Below are positions 35,246 through 45,420 of a DNA stretch of 64,000 nucleotides, in pieces (position 1 is the first letter of the stretch; each line of letters begins with the position of its first letter). The DNA lies in NCBI GenBank assembly GCA_028112705.1, contig JAOGYN010000005.1, positions 1 to 64,000 of the forward strand. The letters are read 5' to 3'. The DNA comes from GCA-002712045 sp028112705. Its GTDB lineage: Bacteria > Pseudomonadota > Alphaproteobacteria > Rhodobacterales > Rhodobacteraceae. A program made the position numbers and the translations under genes. The notes under the pieces were generated by a model, which was not told where the DNA came from, made no database searches, and worked only from the letters and a program-made list of their open reading frames with translations.

Positions 35246-36873
35246 TTTTTCTGACCAACTTTAGATGTATCTCTAATTATCATTGTGGCTGCTTTTTCTG
35301 CTACGGCAATAGTTGGACCATTTGTATTCCCAGTTGGAATTGAAGGAAATATAGATGCGTCCACAACTCTAAGTCCATGAACTCCATGTACGCGTAGCTG
35401 CTCATCAACGACTGATTGTTTTGGATCACTCCCCATCCTACAAGTGCCACACTGATGGTAAACAGTCCAAGAATTTTTTCGAATAAATTCATCAAATTCT
35501 TGATCCCTATTAACATCAGGTCCAGGCGATAGTTCTGATGCAACCACAGATTGAAGGGCAGGAGTTGCTCCAATTTTTCGCATTAATTTCATACCATCAC
35601 GCATCAACAACCTGTCATGTTCAGTGGACAGGTAATTTCCATACATCTCTGGAGCAGCCAAAGGATCTTTTGATTTAATCCGCACAAAGCCCCTACTCAT
35701 TGGTTTGCAGGGATTAAATCCCAATAAAAATCCAGGGAAAGGATCTGGGCTCATTAAGGGACGGGTCCCAGTTGGCGCTCTCGTATAACTTAATGGGGAA
35801 AAATAAATTTGCGTATCTGGAGATTTAGAAAAGCTCTGTGCTTTGACAAAACCACCACCCTGATTAACGCTCAGTGATAACGGTCCCTTTCTGCGCAAAA
35901 CATAATTAATTCCTACATTTAATTTCCCAAAAATAGATCCTAAGGTTTGGTTCAAAGTTGGAACTTTTGACTTATAGTAAATACTGGCCCCCATATGATC
36001 CTGTAAATTCTCGCCCACATTTGGTGAGTGATTAATTATAGGTATATCAAAGTTTTTTAAGAGTGCTGACGCGCCTATGCCAGACTGTTGAAGCAATTGG
36101 GGTGAGTTTATTGCACCACCACAAAGAATAATCTCATTTTGTGCTTTAACAGTATGTAATTCACCATTTTTAATGAATTCAACACTTGTTGCTTTTTTAC
36201 CTTCAAAGATAACTCTAGTAACATGACTTTTTAAGCTTATCTCTAGATTTGATCGATGTTTAATGGGATGTAGGTAGGCGCGAGATGCAGATGCACGAAA
36301 GCCCTTCTTTGTAGTAATTTGGTAAATTGCGGCTCCCTCCATTTCACCTGCATTATAATCGGCATTGAAAGGTATTCCAGCTTGTTCAGCAGCCTTTAAA
36401 TATGTATTGCATAACGGATGCACATCCTTTGAGATATCCCTAATACTTAATGGGCCTCCTACCCCACGATCAGGATGCTCAGGTCCAGTCCAATCCTCCA
36501 TTTTTTTAAAGATTGAAGACATATTGTTCCAATCCCAACCAGGTGCAGTTTTTGCCCATTCATTATAATCGTTAGGATGCCCTCGAACATAGACCATTGC
36601 GTTGAGTGAACTAGAACCCCCTAATACTTTTCCTCGAGGCCAATACATTTTATTCGCATCTAAATTTTGCTCAGGCTCAGTTTCATACTTCCAGTTAAAT
36701 CGGGAGTCATAGTAAATCTTGCCATATCCAATAGGCATCCTTATCCAGAAACTTGAGTCATTTCCTCCTGCCTCAAGTATAAGAACCCTATGCTTTTTGT
36801 TTTCTGTTAACCGATTTGCCAACACTGACCCAGCTGATCCAGCCCCAACTATAACGTAATCGTATTCTTGCAC
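35242..36873 (-). CDS. GMC-family FAD oxidoreductase (choline/alcohol dehydrogenase-like)
   Basis: A 543-residue flavoenzyme: FAD-binding VIVGAGSAGSVLANRL at the N-terminus, GMC signatures PRGKVLGGSSSLNAMVYVRG (about 82) and GGAINSPQLLQQSGIG (about 253), and the C-terminal catalytic YHQCGTCRMG. It oxidises a primary alcohol; whether that is choline or another alcohol is open. The start is a GTG, fixed by the first beta strand. It is divergent from a cupin gene, with about 170 bases between. Confidence 0.87.
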   Translation of the reverse strand: MQEYDYVIVGAGSAGSVLANRLTENKKHRVLILEAGGNDSSFWIRMPIGYGKIYYDSRFNWKYETEPEQNLDANKMYWPRGKVLGGSSSLNAMVYVRGHPNDYNEWAKTAPGWDWNNMSSIFKKMEDWTGPEHPDRGVGGPLSIRDISKDVHPLCNTYLKAAEQAGIPFNADYNAGEMEGAAIYQITTKKGFRASASRAYLHPIKHRSNLEISLKSHVTRVIFEGKKATSVEFIKNGELHTVKAQNEIILCGGAINSPQLLQQSGIGASALLKNFDIPIINHSPNVGENLQDHMGASIYYKSKVPTLNQTLGSIFGKLNVGINYVLRRKGPLSLSVNQGGGFVKAQSFSKSPDTQIYFSPLSYTRAPTGTRPLMSPDPFPGFLLGFNPCKPMSRGFVRIKSKDPLAAPEMYGNYLSTEHDRLLMRDGMKLMRKIGATPALQSVVASELSPGPDVNRDQEFDEFIRKNSWTVYHQCGTCRMGSDPKQSVVDEQLRVHGVHGLRVVDASIFPSIPTGNTNGPTIAVAEKAATMIIRDTSKVGQKK

Positions 36874-37040
36874 TAATCTGACCCAACTTTCTTAACCAAA
36901 TGAAAAAAATTTCTGTTTTAAACAAAGCTAAATAAAAATAAAAATCAATATTAAAATTTCTATTATGATATCTTAACTTGATAATCTTTTTCTACCAAAA
37001 TAAGAATAAAGGAATTACACATTATTCAAGGAACAGACAG

Positions 37041-37388
37041 ATGCTTACTAAATTTGATGATATTGATAAACCTGAGGCAGATACAAACGATTTAGATGGT
37101 TGGATTGTAGTTGAAGGCAAACCAACTATGAAAACGCAAGTTTTACATACTAATAAAGAAGAAACTATGATTTCTGGCATATGGGAAGCCACCCCCGGCA
37201 CATATCACGCAACATATTCCGCATATGAATTTGTTCATATCATCAAAGGTGTGATTAAAATAACTCCAGATGATGGCACGTCAGCAAGGATCGTAAAAGC
37301 AGGAGATACTTTTATAGTGGAATCAAATTTCAAAGGCACATGGGAAATCCAAGAGTCTGTCTTAAAACATTTCGATTTTGTATTATAA
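37041..37388 (+). CDS. Cupin-domain protein (DUF861/EutQ-like)
   Basis: A 115-residue single cupin: a first motif near TYSAYEFVHIIKGVIKI and a second near VKAGDTFIVESNFKGTWEI. Few His are present, as in the Cupin_3 family. I start at the ATG at 37041 with AAGGAA upstream; the frame is open 21 codons earlier. It is divergent from the GMC/enolase pair and probably linked to that pathway. Confidence 0.77.
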   Translation: MLTKFDDIDKPEADTNDLDGWIVVEGKPTMKTQVLHTNKEETMISGIWEATPGTYHATYSAYEFVHIIKGVIKITPDDGTSARIVKAGDTFIVESNFKGTWEIQESVLKHFDFVL

Positions 37389-37407
37389 AACAAAGCCTTA
37401 AAAGATA

Positions 37408-38283
37408 CTATAAATCTTTTTTTCTTCGTTTAGTCGCACTGCCAATTGATCTAGGCTTTGAAAAATCAGTTTTTGGTTGCAGCTGTCCAGTTGGGTTCGT
37501 GGTTTGTCCTGTAAATGCTTCAGACCAGGTGCCTAATTTTTGATCCATATCCTTCCAGTCAGTCATTAATTCATTGTCTCTATACATTGCGAATGGTCGC
37601 AATGTACTCTCATAATAATCCACCTGCTCATTTGTTCTATACTGTTTGGAATTGTAGCCATTCCAGTGAATTAGCTGCTCCAATGGCCTCCTGTACCTTC
37701 GATCCTGAGACGCTATTGGATAGCCAATGGGAATTGTTCCAAATGCAGTCATCCACTCAGGGTAACCCAAAATTTTTGATAAATCTCTATTTGTGGTATC
37801 CTCACCACCTCCTGACAACCAAGATGACGTCAATCCTTCCGCAGTAACACCTAACTGTATGTTTTGTATTGCGGCACCTAAGGAACACAGAAAGATTGCT
37901 TCGTTATTATCATCATATTCTTTAGCCCACTCCTCAGTGCTAGAATGAGGAAAACAAACCTTCCACCTCGGATCACCTAATACAAGAATAATTGCTACCG
38001 TATTTGCTAAATATGTTTTCTTAACAGCGGGAAATCCCTTCGCATGATCTACTAAACGCTGAGCTTGTTCCAAAAACACGCCAGTTACTTTTTCAATCAT
38101 GACTGGATCATCAACAACAACGAAATCCCAACATTGAACGTTAGCACCAGAGGGAGCCCACCTACCGCAATCGACAATTTTTTTTAAGGATTCCTTTGAT
38201 ACATCTCTCCCAGATTGAAATTTACGCGTACTCCTTCTCTTTTCAATTATTTCGTAAAAAAGCGGTTTTTTATCGTTAGACAT
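37408..38283 (-). CDS. Nitroreductase-family flavoprotein
   Basis: A 291-residue protein with the FMN-binding start EKRRSTRKFQ and GRWAPSGANVQCWDFVVV, a mid-protein ...AAIQNIQLGVTAEGL helix and a C-terminal extension of about 70 residues. It is an FMN/NAD(P)H nitroreductase-fold enzyme; natural roles include quinone reduction and iodotyrosine-type dehalogenation. It is convergent with the cupin and divergent from the GFA gene. Confidence 0.82.
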   Translation of the reverse strand: MSNDKKPLFYEIIEKRRSTRKFQSGRDVSKESLKKIVDCGRWAPSGANVQCWDFVVVDDPVMIEKVTGVFLEQAQRLVDHAKGFPAVKKTYLANTVAIILVLGDPRWKVCFPHSSTEEWAKEYDDNNEAIFLCSLGAAIQNIQLGVTAEGLTSSWLSGGGEDTTNRDLSKILGYPEWMTAFGTIPIGYPIASQDRRYRRPLEQLIHWNGYNSKQYRTNEQVDYYESTLRPFAMYRDNELMTDWKDMDQKLGTWSEAFTGQTTNPTGQLQPKTDFSKPRSIGSATKRRKKDL

Positions 38284-38384
38284 ATAAATTCCAATTTTTA
38301 AATTTAAGGTTTAACTATTTTGATAAAATCTTATCATGAATAATTAAGACATCAAATAATATAAGATTAAATGAAAGGTAAAAA

Positions 38385-38816
38385 ATGACTGATAAAAAAC
38401 ATACAGGAGAATGTTACTGTGGGTCGATACAGTTTGAAGTCAGTGGAGATGCTGTTTTACAAGCAATCTGTCACTGCACATACTGCAGAGGCTGGTCAGC
38501 AAGCCCAGTTAACGGAGTAACTGCGTTTCCTGGAGGCGCAATGAGCATAACGAAAGGCAAAGAGCATTTAAAAACTTTTGCCAAAACTGAGGGTCACAAT
38601 CGGTCTTGGTGTGAAAAATGTGGTGGACATGTATTTTCTGACCACCCCCCACTTGGAATAATTGATGTTTATGCATCTGTTTTAAAAGGATTTGATTGGA
38701 AACCTGAAATACATTTGAACTATGAAAATGCTATCATGCCAATGCGAGATGGCCTTCCAAAGTTCAAGGATATGCCAGCAGATCTTGGCGGTAGCGGCGA
38801 TATGATTGACGAATAA
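38385..38816 (+). CDS. GFA/CENP-V-family zinc protein (copy 1)
   Basis: A 143-residue protein with the zinc Cys set of the glutathione-dependent formaldehyde-activating family: GECYCGSI, ICHCTYCRGW and WCEKCGGHVF. GFA proteins were linked to the formaldehyde-glutathione adduct, but function is unproven for most. Formaldehyde would be released by the N-demethylases of this window, so the context is suggestive. A second copy is at 50251. Confidence 0.83.
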   Translation: MTDKKHTGECYCGSIQFEVSGDAVLQAICHCTYCRGWSASPVNGVTAFPGGAMSITKGKEHLKTFAKTEGHNRSWCEKCGGHVFSDHPPLGIIDVYASVLKGFDWKPEIHLNYENAIMPMRDGLPKFKDMPADLGGSGDMIDE

Positions 38817-38833
38817 ATCAACACTAAACAACA

Positions 38834-38863
38834 TAGGATAAAGCTTTTATTAGCTTTATCCTA
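38834..38863. terminator. Bidirectional hairpin between convergent genes
   Basis: TAGGATAAAGCT and AGCTTTATCCTA form a perfect 12-base-pair stem (loop TTTATT). It follows the GFA gene by 17 bases, and the stop codon of the minus-strand oxidase (38856) lies inside its right arm. There is no long T-run, but the position fits a shared terminator. Confidence 0.65.
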
Positions 38864-40154
38864 ATACAGAATTTGAACTTTCGGGATTGACTTTTCTCAA
38901 GCGAGAAAAAAATCCTACATTTAATTTTCGCCCTATTTTTTCTAAATTAAACTCGTAAGGCACCGTGTCGTGGTCATTACCAGACTCACAGTAATTTATT
39001 AAACCCACCATCATTCTCGCTGCAATGGTAGCATTCTTATATTGATTACCACTTGTTCCACACGCCATGTAAAAACCATTTAAGCTTGATTTGTCATATA
39101 TTGGTATCCAGTCGTCTGATGCATCATAAAGATCAACTATTCCTTTTCTTCTAGATGGAATGCCAAGTGTTGGCACCCGCTGCGCATATCGATGAACTTG
39201 ATTATCCCATTGGTCGGTAAATTCGCCATTAAAGTTGCTATCATCGACGAATTCTCTTGGATCACAATCTGGGTCTTCTGACCCAATTAAAATATGCCCT
39301 CCATGTTCTGGGCGTACGTAACAGCCAATATCACTATCTGAGATGACAAACCCACTTTTTTCAAAATCAAACCCCAATGGCTGAGGAACGTGGGCAACTT
39401 CCTGCCTGAGAGGGCGAGTCTTAATATTCATTTCCGCCTCAACGCCTGCCATTTTATTAATTTTGAAACTAGCAGGCCCAGCTACATTTATGACAATAGA
39501 AGAATTAATTACTTCGCCATTGGAAAGTTTAACACCTAAAACTGAGTCATTTTCTTTAATTATATCAGCTACTTCAGAATTAAACTTAAACTGACCCCCA
39601 TGCGATTTAGCAGCAAACATTAAATTGTGCGCCGATAACTGTGGATCAGTAACATAGCCCCCAGTGGGAAAGAAAACTCCCGTATTGATTTGAGAACCAT
39701 TTGGCACACCAAATCCATCCTGATCAATTCTCTTTGCTGGTGCGAAACTATCCTGATTATAAATTGGCAGTTTCTCTCTAATAACATTCGAATTCCATTC
39801 GTCAAAAGGGATATTCAAAGACGAACATATTGCTTTGTGCTTTTCTAAAAACCCATTTTGCTTTGTCTGCATCACCAGGCAACCACACTCAACAAACTTT
39901 GCCATTCCCTGATCATCTTTAACGCCCAGATATTCTGCCCAATTCTTCCAATCAAAGTAGCCCTCATAAGCAAGTGCAGAGCCATCCATAGTAGAGTAGT
40001 GTACTCTAATTATTGCACACGAAGCGGATGTTGAGCCAGTACCTGCATCATGATTTTTATCAAGATTTAAGGTTTTAAATCCAGCCTTAGTTAATTCGAA
40101 ACCCATTGCTGCTCCAATCACACCAGAGCCAATAATAATAACGTCATATTCCAT
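38856..40154 (-). CDS. FAD-dependent amine/amino-acid oxidase (DAO family)
   Basis: A 432-residue flavoprotein starting with the dinucleotide fold YDVIIIGSGVIGAAMGFEL, then an Arg/Ser-rich FAD loop (STSASCAIIRVHYS), and ending with the GFYMACGTSGNQYKNA motif near residue 365. The fold is that of sarcosine, dimethylglycine or D-amino-acid dehydrogenases. It is the last gene of a TRAP-linked catabolic run, so it probably oxidises the imported amine or amino acid. Confidence 0.83.
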   Translation of the reverse strand: MEYDVIIIGSGVIGAAMGFELTKAGFKTLNLDKNHDAGTGSTSASCAIIRVHYSTMDGSALAYEGYFDWKNWAEYLGVKDDQGMAKFVECGCLVMQTKQNGFLEKHKAICSSLNIPFDEWNSNVIREKLPIYNQDSFAPAKRIDQDGFGVPNGSQINTGVFFPTGGYVTDPQLSAHNLMFAAKSHGGQFKFNSEVADIIKENDSVLGVKLSNGEVINSSIVINVAGPASFKINKMAGVEAEMNIKTRPLRQEVAHVPQPLGFDFEKSGFVISDSDIGCYVRPEHGGHILIGSEDPDCDPREFVDDSNFNGEFTDQWDNQVHRYAQRVPTLGIPSRRKGIVDLYDASDDWIPIYDKSSLNGFYMACGTSGNQYKNATIAARMMVGLINYCESGNDHDTVPYEFNLEKIGRKLNVGFFSRLRKVNPESSNSVLG

Positions 40155-40201
40155 AGATTAACCACTTCACAAATTAATATTTTTTATAAATTATCGTACT
40201 A

Positions 40202-41470
40202 TCACTTTAAGAGATTTGGCAACCATGTCGCCGCAAAAGGAAAAGCGATCATTAACAGACCATAAATAATACCAACTCCCACAAATAAAGGCACCTCTTT
40301 AAATGCCTTACCTGGGTTTTCTTGAATAACGCTTGCAGAAGTATATATCCCTACACAAACTGGCGGAGTAATCATACCAATTCCAGCAAAAGCTACAAAT
40401 ACAACATATAAATGTAAAATATCTAATTTTAAGGATAAGGCTAATGCCGCAAAAATTGGCACAGTTAAATAAAATACTGGTACAATCTCTATAAACGTCC
40501 CCAAGGTTAAGCATATAAGAGCCAACGCCAACCAGAAGAACCATACCCCACCACCAAGGTCCGTAAAATATGAGATGATACTTTGTGGCACTTGCGTATA
40601 AGTCAAAACCACACTCAAAAATGTTGCCATTGCAATTATAGAAAATATTACAGCAGTAATCGTTGCCGTTTCTTTAAAACACTTCAGCAAAAGAGAAAAA
40701 GTTAATTCGCGATATATTAAGAAACCCATTATTATAGCCCAAACTCCAGCGACTGCTGCAGACTCAGACGGTGTTAATAAACCGGCATAGATACCACCAA
40801 GTATTATAACTGGAGTTATCAGTGCAGGAATAGCCTGGATAAAAGCCATTATCTTTTCAGACCTCGTTGCTGGCTTATTACTTTTTATATTTCGGCATTT
40901 AATCAGTACTAAAACGATCATTAATAAAAGAAGGATGAGACCAGGCACTATACCAGCAGCAAAAGTTTGCGAAACAGGTACATTAGTTAAAGCACTAAAT
41001 AATATAGCTGCGTTAGAAGGCGGTATTAATGCCTCTAATAGTGCGGCAGACGCAGCCAAAACTACAACAAAAGGCTTTGGATAACCCTGTTCAATCATCT
41101 TAGGCATCATTATTGTTCCAACAGCTGTTATCGCTGCAAGAATTGAACCACAAAAAGCAGCAAAAAAGCCCATTGCGATCACCATCGCTATCCCCAAACC
41201 TCCTGGCCAATGACCTACCAATGCTGTTGCAAAACCAACCAACCTTGAGGCTGCACCTCCTCGCAACATTGCCATGCCAGCAAATATAAAAAGTGGCACT
41301 GCTATCAACACATGTTTAGTTAAGGCACCAAATGAAACCTGTATCAACGTGGACCACGGCAAACCAAGTCCCCAGATAGCCGCAGCTGAACTACCCAAGC
41401 CAAAAACTAAGAAGATTGGCACAGAGCAAAGTAAAAGTACGAGAGAAATAATAACTGCTAATAAATACAT
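40202..41470 (-). CDS. dctM: TRAP transporter large permease
   Basis: A 422-residue DctM-type permease with about 12 helices. Recognisable are GLGLPW near the start, AFCGSILAAITAVGTIMMPKMI (the conserved GS..AA...G..MiP region) and GMITPPVCVGIYTSASV near the end. It uses a sodium gradient to import an organic acid or amino-acid-like solute. It starts 1 base after the small permease stop. Confidence 0.9.
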   Translation of the reverse strand: MYLLAVIISLVLLLCSVPIFLVFGLGSSAAAIWGLGLPWSTLIQVSFGALTKHVLIAVPLFIFAGMAMLRGGAASRLVGFATALVGHWPGGLGIAMVIAMGFFAAFCGSILAAITAVGTIMMPKMIEQGYPKPFVVVLAASAALLEALIPPSNAAILFSALTNVPVSQTFAAGIVPGLILLLLMIVLVLIKCRNIKSNKPATRSEKIMAFIQAIPALITPVIILGGIYAGLLTPSESAAVAGVWAIIMGFLIYRELTFSLLLKCFKETATITAVIFSIIAMATFLSVVLTYTQVPQSIISYFTDLGGGVWFFWLALALICLTLGTFIEIVPVFYLTVPIFAALALSLKLDILHLYVVFVAFAGIGMITPPVCVGIYTSASVIQENPGKAFKEVPLFVGVGIIYGLLMIAFPFAATWLPNLLK

Positions 41471-41471
41471 T

Positions 41472-41993
41472 TTATTTTGTTTTCTCTTTTTTTTGTATTA
41501 AGTTTTTCAAATCTGTCAATATTAGCTCAAAGGAAAACAGACCTAAAATCGCAAAACCTGTAGGAAACGCTAAATACATCCACCAAATAGGAATTTCGAT
41601 TTCCAACTCCATTATTTGACCAAGCTTAAAATACAACAAAGTAGCGTCTAAACCTGCTTTAAAAAATACTATCGATGCCAATAATGCAATCACATTAGAA
41701 AAGAGACTAAGCCAATTAAGATTTTCATCACTTATCAACGCAGGAAGGAAATCAACTTTTATGTGTTGAGCGTTTTTTAATAAAGGACCCAATAAAGGGA
41801 ATACCAGCCAACTGACTAGAACTGGTGGCAACTCAATAAACCAATCATATCCATTACCAGAAATATATCTAGTTATCGCACTAAGTGCTAATGCAGAAAC
41901 CATAATTGCTATAATAGCCATCGCAATCATATGAGCAAAATGTCCAATCAAGACATTTATAGATCGCAATGGCTTAAGAAAAAATGAAATCAT
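41472..41993 (-). CDS. dctQ: TRAP transporter small permease
   Basis: A 173-residue DctQ protein with four helices; YDWFIELPPVLVSWLVFPLLGP is the family signature around helix 2. It bridges binding protein and large permease, and lies between the two genes with tight spacing. Confidence 0.87.
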   Translation of the reverse strand: MISFFLKPLRSINVLIGHFAHMIAMAIIAIMVSALALSAITRYISGNGYDWFIELPPVLVSWLVFPLLGPLLKNAQHIKVDFLPALISDENLNWLSLFSNVIALLASIVFFKAGLDATLLYFKLGQIMELEIEIPIWWMYLAFPTGFAILGLFSFELILTDLKNLIQKKEKTK

Positions 41994-42031
41994 TCAATTC
42001 ATTAATATTTTAAAAATATCAAATTTCATCT

Positions 42032-43045
42032 TTAATTTTCAACAAATGATTCAGCAGCTTTTAAAGCATCTGCATCAAAAAGATGTGCCATAGCTGGCAT
42101 AACTTTTTCAGTCATCAACTTATCAAATTTTGCTTTTTCCTCACCACTTAATTCAGTTACAATACCTCCACGAGCAATGAATTTAGTTAGAGTACTCTCA
42201 CCCGCATCTAAGATTGTATTGGTAGATACACTGCCAATTTCTTGCCCCACTTCCATTACAAGTTCTTGTAAATCTGCAGGTAAGCTATCAAACCAAGATT
42301 GGTTCGCCATTATGTAAGCATCAGCAAAATATTGATATGGTTTTTGAGCAAACTTAAGATTTTCCCACCAGCTGTAAGCCTCAATACTTCCCGGAGGGCT
42401 GTTTATTGTATCTATCATTCCTGTCTGTAAGGCCGTGTAAACTTCTCCAGTAGGAAGTGAAACTCTATTAGCTCCAAATGCATCCCACATTGGCTCTTCA
42501 CTCTTAAGTAGCCTTCTAGCTTTCAGCCCTTTCATTGCATCAACGCCCGTTAGTTCCCTTTTACTACTAAAAGTCATCACAGGGCCAACAGGATTATACA
42601 TAATTAACTTAGAATTGGTCTTGGTTGTGAGGTCATCCCAAATTTTCTTACCCATATCAGATTCTAGGAAAAATGCTCTTTGTTGATCATAAGAATTAAA
42701 TAATCCTGGGTAAGATGCTACATTGAAGTTTTTATTTATAGATGGAAAGCTAACGACACCAACTACACCACCAAGCTCTACGGCACCTGATGTTATTGCA
42801 CCCATCACTTCCCTAATTCCAAATAATTGCTTGGAAGGGTAAAATTCTATCCTTAATCTTCCATCAGATCTCTTAGTCACCTCATCCGCAAACATTTGTG
42901 CATGAATTGCGCTTTGGTGTGTTGGGCTCCAATGGCCCGACATTCTAGCAACAATTTCTTCTGATATTGCAGAACTTGATAAGGAGGCGAAAACTCCTAT
43001 CGTAGCAATAAATCCAATTGCTTTTCTTAAATTAATTTTTGACAT
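42032..43045 (-). CDS. dctP: TRAP transporter substrate-binding protein
   Basis: A 337-residue DctP-type receptor. Signal peptide to about residue 28 (AISEE). FADEVTKRSDGRLRIEFYPSKQ and the conserved Arg-region KARRLLKSEEPMWDAFGA (about 175) mark the family; that Arg usually salt-bridges a ligand carboxylate. A carboxylated substrate is thus likely. It is the first gene of the TRAP set. Confidence 0.88.
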   Translation of the reverse strand: MSKINLRKAIGFIATIGVFASLSSSAISEEIVARMSGHWSPTHQSAIHAQMFADEVTKRSDGRLRIEFYPSKQLFGIREVMGAITSGAVELGGVVGVVSFPSINKNFNVASYPGLFNSYDQQRAFFLESDMGKKIWDDLTTKTNSKLIMYNPVGPVMTFSSKRELTGVDAMKGLKARRLLKSEEPMWDAFGANRVSLPTGEVYTALQTGMIDTINSPPGSIEAYSWWENLKFAQKPYQYFADAYIMANQSWFDSLPADLQELVMEVGQEIGSVSTNTILDAGESTLTKFIARGGIVTELSGEEKAKFDKLMTEKVMPAMAHLFDADALKAAESFVEN

Positions 43046-43174
43046 TTATATCTCCCCAATTTTTATACCAAAACATTACATGGTATTTTCTAATTTAAAT
43101 AGTTACCAAGCGTCACTCTAAAAAACCACAAGTAACTTTTGACTGAATAATTAAAATCAAAATTTAATTTAGTA

Positions 43175-43720
43175 TTATATAAATAATGAAATTTCTTCTT
43201 TTAACCTAACCATCAAGTTAGTTAATGCGACCCGTTGAGCTGGATCAATGAGTTTTCCAACTCCGTCAAATGCTTTATCTGAGAAGGGGACAATAAAGGC
43301 TCCACCTTGTAACGTTCTAGTATTAAAGCTACCCAATGCATGCTTCATTGTTATTTGCGACACTTCTCCACCTGACCTTCCTGCAGTAGAGACTAAAGCT
43401 ATTGGCTTTCCAGCAAGTGGTTGTGGCTTATTGCGGCTAATCCAATCTAAAGCATTTTTTAAAACGCCAGGGATCATTTTATTGTACTCAGGAGTAGCTA
43501 TAATTAGGGCATCGCATTTTTTAATTTGATTTACTAACTTAACAACTCCAACAGGTAAGCCGATTTTATCCTCTAAATCCCCGTTATAAAGAGGTAAATC
43601 TAAATTGGCGAATTCATAAGAACACTCACCAAAAACCTCTATAGCCTCTCTTAATAAAGCTGTATTATTTGATTTAATTCTCAAAGATCCTGAAATTGCT
43701 AGTATATTTGGCTTACTCAT
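43175..43720 (-). CDS. NADPH-dependent FMN reductase (ChrR/YieF type)
   Basis: A 181-residue flavodoxin-fold protein. ISGSLRIKSNN binds the FMN phosphate and TPEYNKMIPGVLKNALDWIS is the family signature. It reduces quinones, flavins or chromate. Here it sits between the TRAP transporter and the ThDP enzyme, and might supply reduced flavin to another enzyme. Confidence 0.85.
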   Translation of the reverse strand: MSKPNILAISGSLRIKSNNTALLREAIEVFGECSYEFANLDLPLYNGDLEDKIGLPVGVVKLVNQIKKCDALIIATPEYNKMIPGVLKNALDWISRNKPQPLAGKPIALVSTAGRSGGEVSQITMKHALGSFNTRTLQGGAFIVPFSDKAFDGVGKLIDPAQRVALTNLMVRLKEEISLFI

Positions 43721-43777
43721 TAAATAATCCTTTTATTTAATTAACCGTAATTTAAATAATTATTAGAAAATTTTATC

Positions 43778-45406
43778 TCAATTTCTTATTTTAGGCATTA
43801 ATATAAACTCCCAGGGAGATGGAAAGTCGCCAACTGGAACCTCTATTACTGTTGGCCCACCTGATGCAAAACTATCTCTTAGGCAATGACGCAATTCGGT
43901 AGGAGTTTTTGCTCTTAAACCTTTAACACCAAAGCTTTCAGCTAATTTTGCAAAATCAGGACTCTTTAAATCAGAAGCTATTGGTCGATTATTATATTTT
44001 TCAATTTGAAACCGCCTAACATTACCAAATGCATTATCATTGAATATTATCGATGTAATTGGAATTTTGTGGCGGGCAGCCGTGGCGAGTTCACTGATAG
44101 TATATAAAGCACCACCATCACCTGAAATAGAAACAACAGGCACATCTCTACGTGCGTGCGCCGCACCCATAGCAGATGCAATACCCCACCCTAAAGTTCC
44201 TTGGTAACCAGTAGAGAGAAACGTTCGAGGCTTATAACTAGGAAAAGCAAACCTAGACACATAACCAACTTGCGTTAGTTCATCCACAAAAATTCCGTCT
44301 CTTGGTAACTCCGCACGAATAGCGGACAACCAAGCGAGTTGTGGGGCCAGTTTTTCATCAAACATTTTACTATATCTTAACTTAACTTCATTTATAGTTT
44401 TCAGCCAATCATTACGGTATTCTTCTTTTCCCTCTATACTCCTAAGCAATAATGGGAGCGCATCTTTGAGATCAGCGTTAATACCCAATTCAGGTTCATT
44501 AATTCTACCAATTTCATCTTGATCAATATCAATATGAATTATCTTCATTTGATCATCTACGCCCCATTGCATCTGGGCTGTTTGACATCTGGTACCAAGT
44601 GCCAACACAACATCACAATGGCCCCAAAGTTCACGGCCAGCCGGCAGAGTGACACTAAGTTGGCTAGATCCATCAACGATCCCATGGCCATTTCTAAATG
44701 CAATTACTGGCGCAGAAAGACTAGATGAAAGATTGTTAATCTCAATACTAAAATTTTGAGCACCACCACCAACGACAATCACGGGCCGTTTAGAAGAGTT
44801 TAAAATACTAGCAGCCTCTTCAATACGATCAGTATTTACATTGGGACCCTGATCTGGGTGACCTATTAAATTGTCAGAAACTTTCTCCACATGAGAGTTC
44901 CAAATATTAACAGGCACCTCCACACCAACTGGTCTTGGACGACCAGATTGCAAAGTAGAGAATGCACTTGTTAATATTTTTGAGGCACTTTCAGCATTTT
45001 CTATTCTATCGGCTTTTTTTGTTAAACTTTTTAAGATTGACAATTGATCAGGTATCTCATGAAGAAGCCCAAAACCTTTTCCTATCGCACCGAGTGGGAT
45101 CTGGCCAATAAGCGCCAACACTGGCGCATTAACAGCATATGCTGTTGATAGTGCAGCCGTTGAATTTAAAAACCCTGGTCCTGGAACAATGGAAAATACC
45201 TGTGGCTTTCCTGTAGCCATCGCAGCACCCAAGGCCATATATGCGGCCCCTTGCTCATGCCTCGTGTGAATTGGCTTTATTTTGTCCGTATTGTCATAAA
45301 GAACATTAAAAAAATCGTCATTCTGCACACCAGGAAGGCAGTACAATTGGTCTATTTTATTAGCTATCAATGTCTTGACAGCAATTTCTCCAACAGTAAT
45401 TGACAT
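43778..45406 (-). CDS. Thiamine-diphosphate enzyme, acetolactate synthase-like
   Basis: A 542-residue ThDP enzyme with three domains: N-terminal Pyr domain with catalytic Glu in TRHEQGAAYMA, a central domain (PVIVVGGGA), and the C-terminal PP domain with GDGGALYTI...NDNAFGN binding Mg-ThDP. It is probably a 2-keto acid decarboxylase or carboligase, as there is no regulatory ilvN nearby. It lies next to an aminotransferase, suggesting transamination of the imported amino acid followed by decarboxylation (inference). Confidence 0.84.
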   Translation of the reverse strand: MSITVGEIAVKTLIANKIDQLYCLPGVQNDDFFNVLYDNTDKIKPIHTRHEQGAAYMALGAAMATGKPQVFSIVPGPGFLNSTAALSTAYAVNAPVLALIGQIPLGAIGKGFGLLHEIPDQLSILKSLTKKADRIENAESASKILTSAFSTLQSGRPRPVGVEVPVNIWNSHVEKVSDNLIGHPDQGPNVNTDRIEEAASILNSSKRPVIVVGGGAQNFSIEINNLSSSLSAPVIAFRNGHGIVDGSSQLSVTLPAGRELWGHCDVVLALGTRCQTAQMQWGVDDQMKIIHIDIDQDEIGRINEPELGINADLKDALPLLLRSIEGKEEYRNDWLKTINEVKLRYSKMFDEKLAPQLAWLSAIRAELPRDGIFVDELTQVGYVSRFAFPSYKPRTFLSTGYQGTLGWGIASAMGAAHARRDVPVVSISGDGGALYTISELATAARHKIPITSIIFNDNAFGNVRRFQIEKYNNRPIASDLKSPDFAKLAESFGVKGLRAKTPTELRHCLRDSFASGGPTVIEVPVGDFPSPWEFILMPKIRN

Positions 45407-45420
45407 ATTTATCTCTTTTT

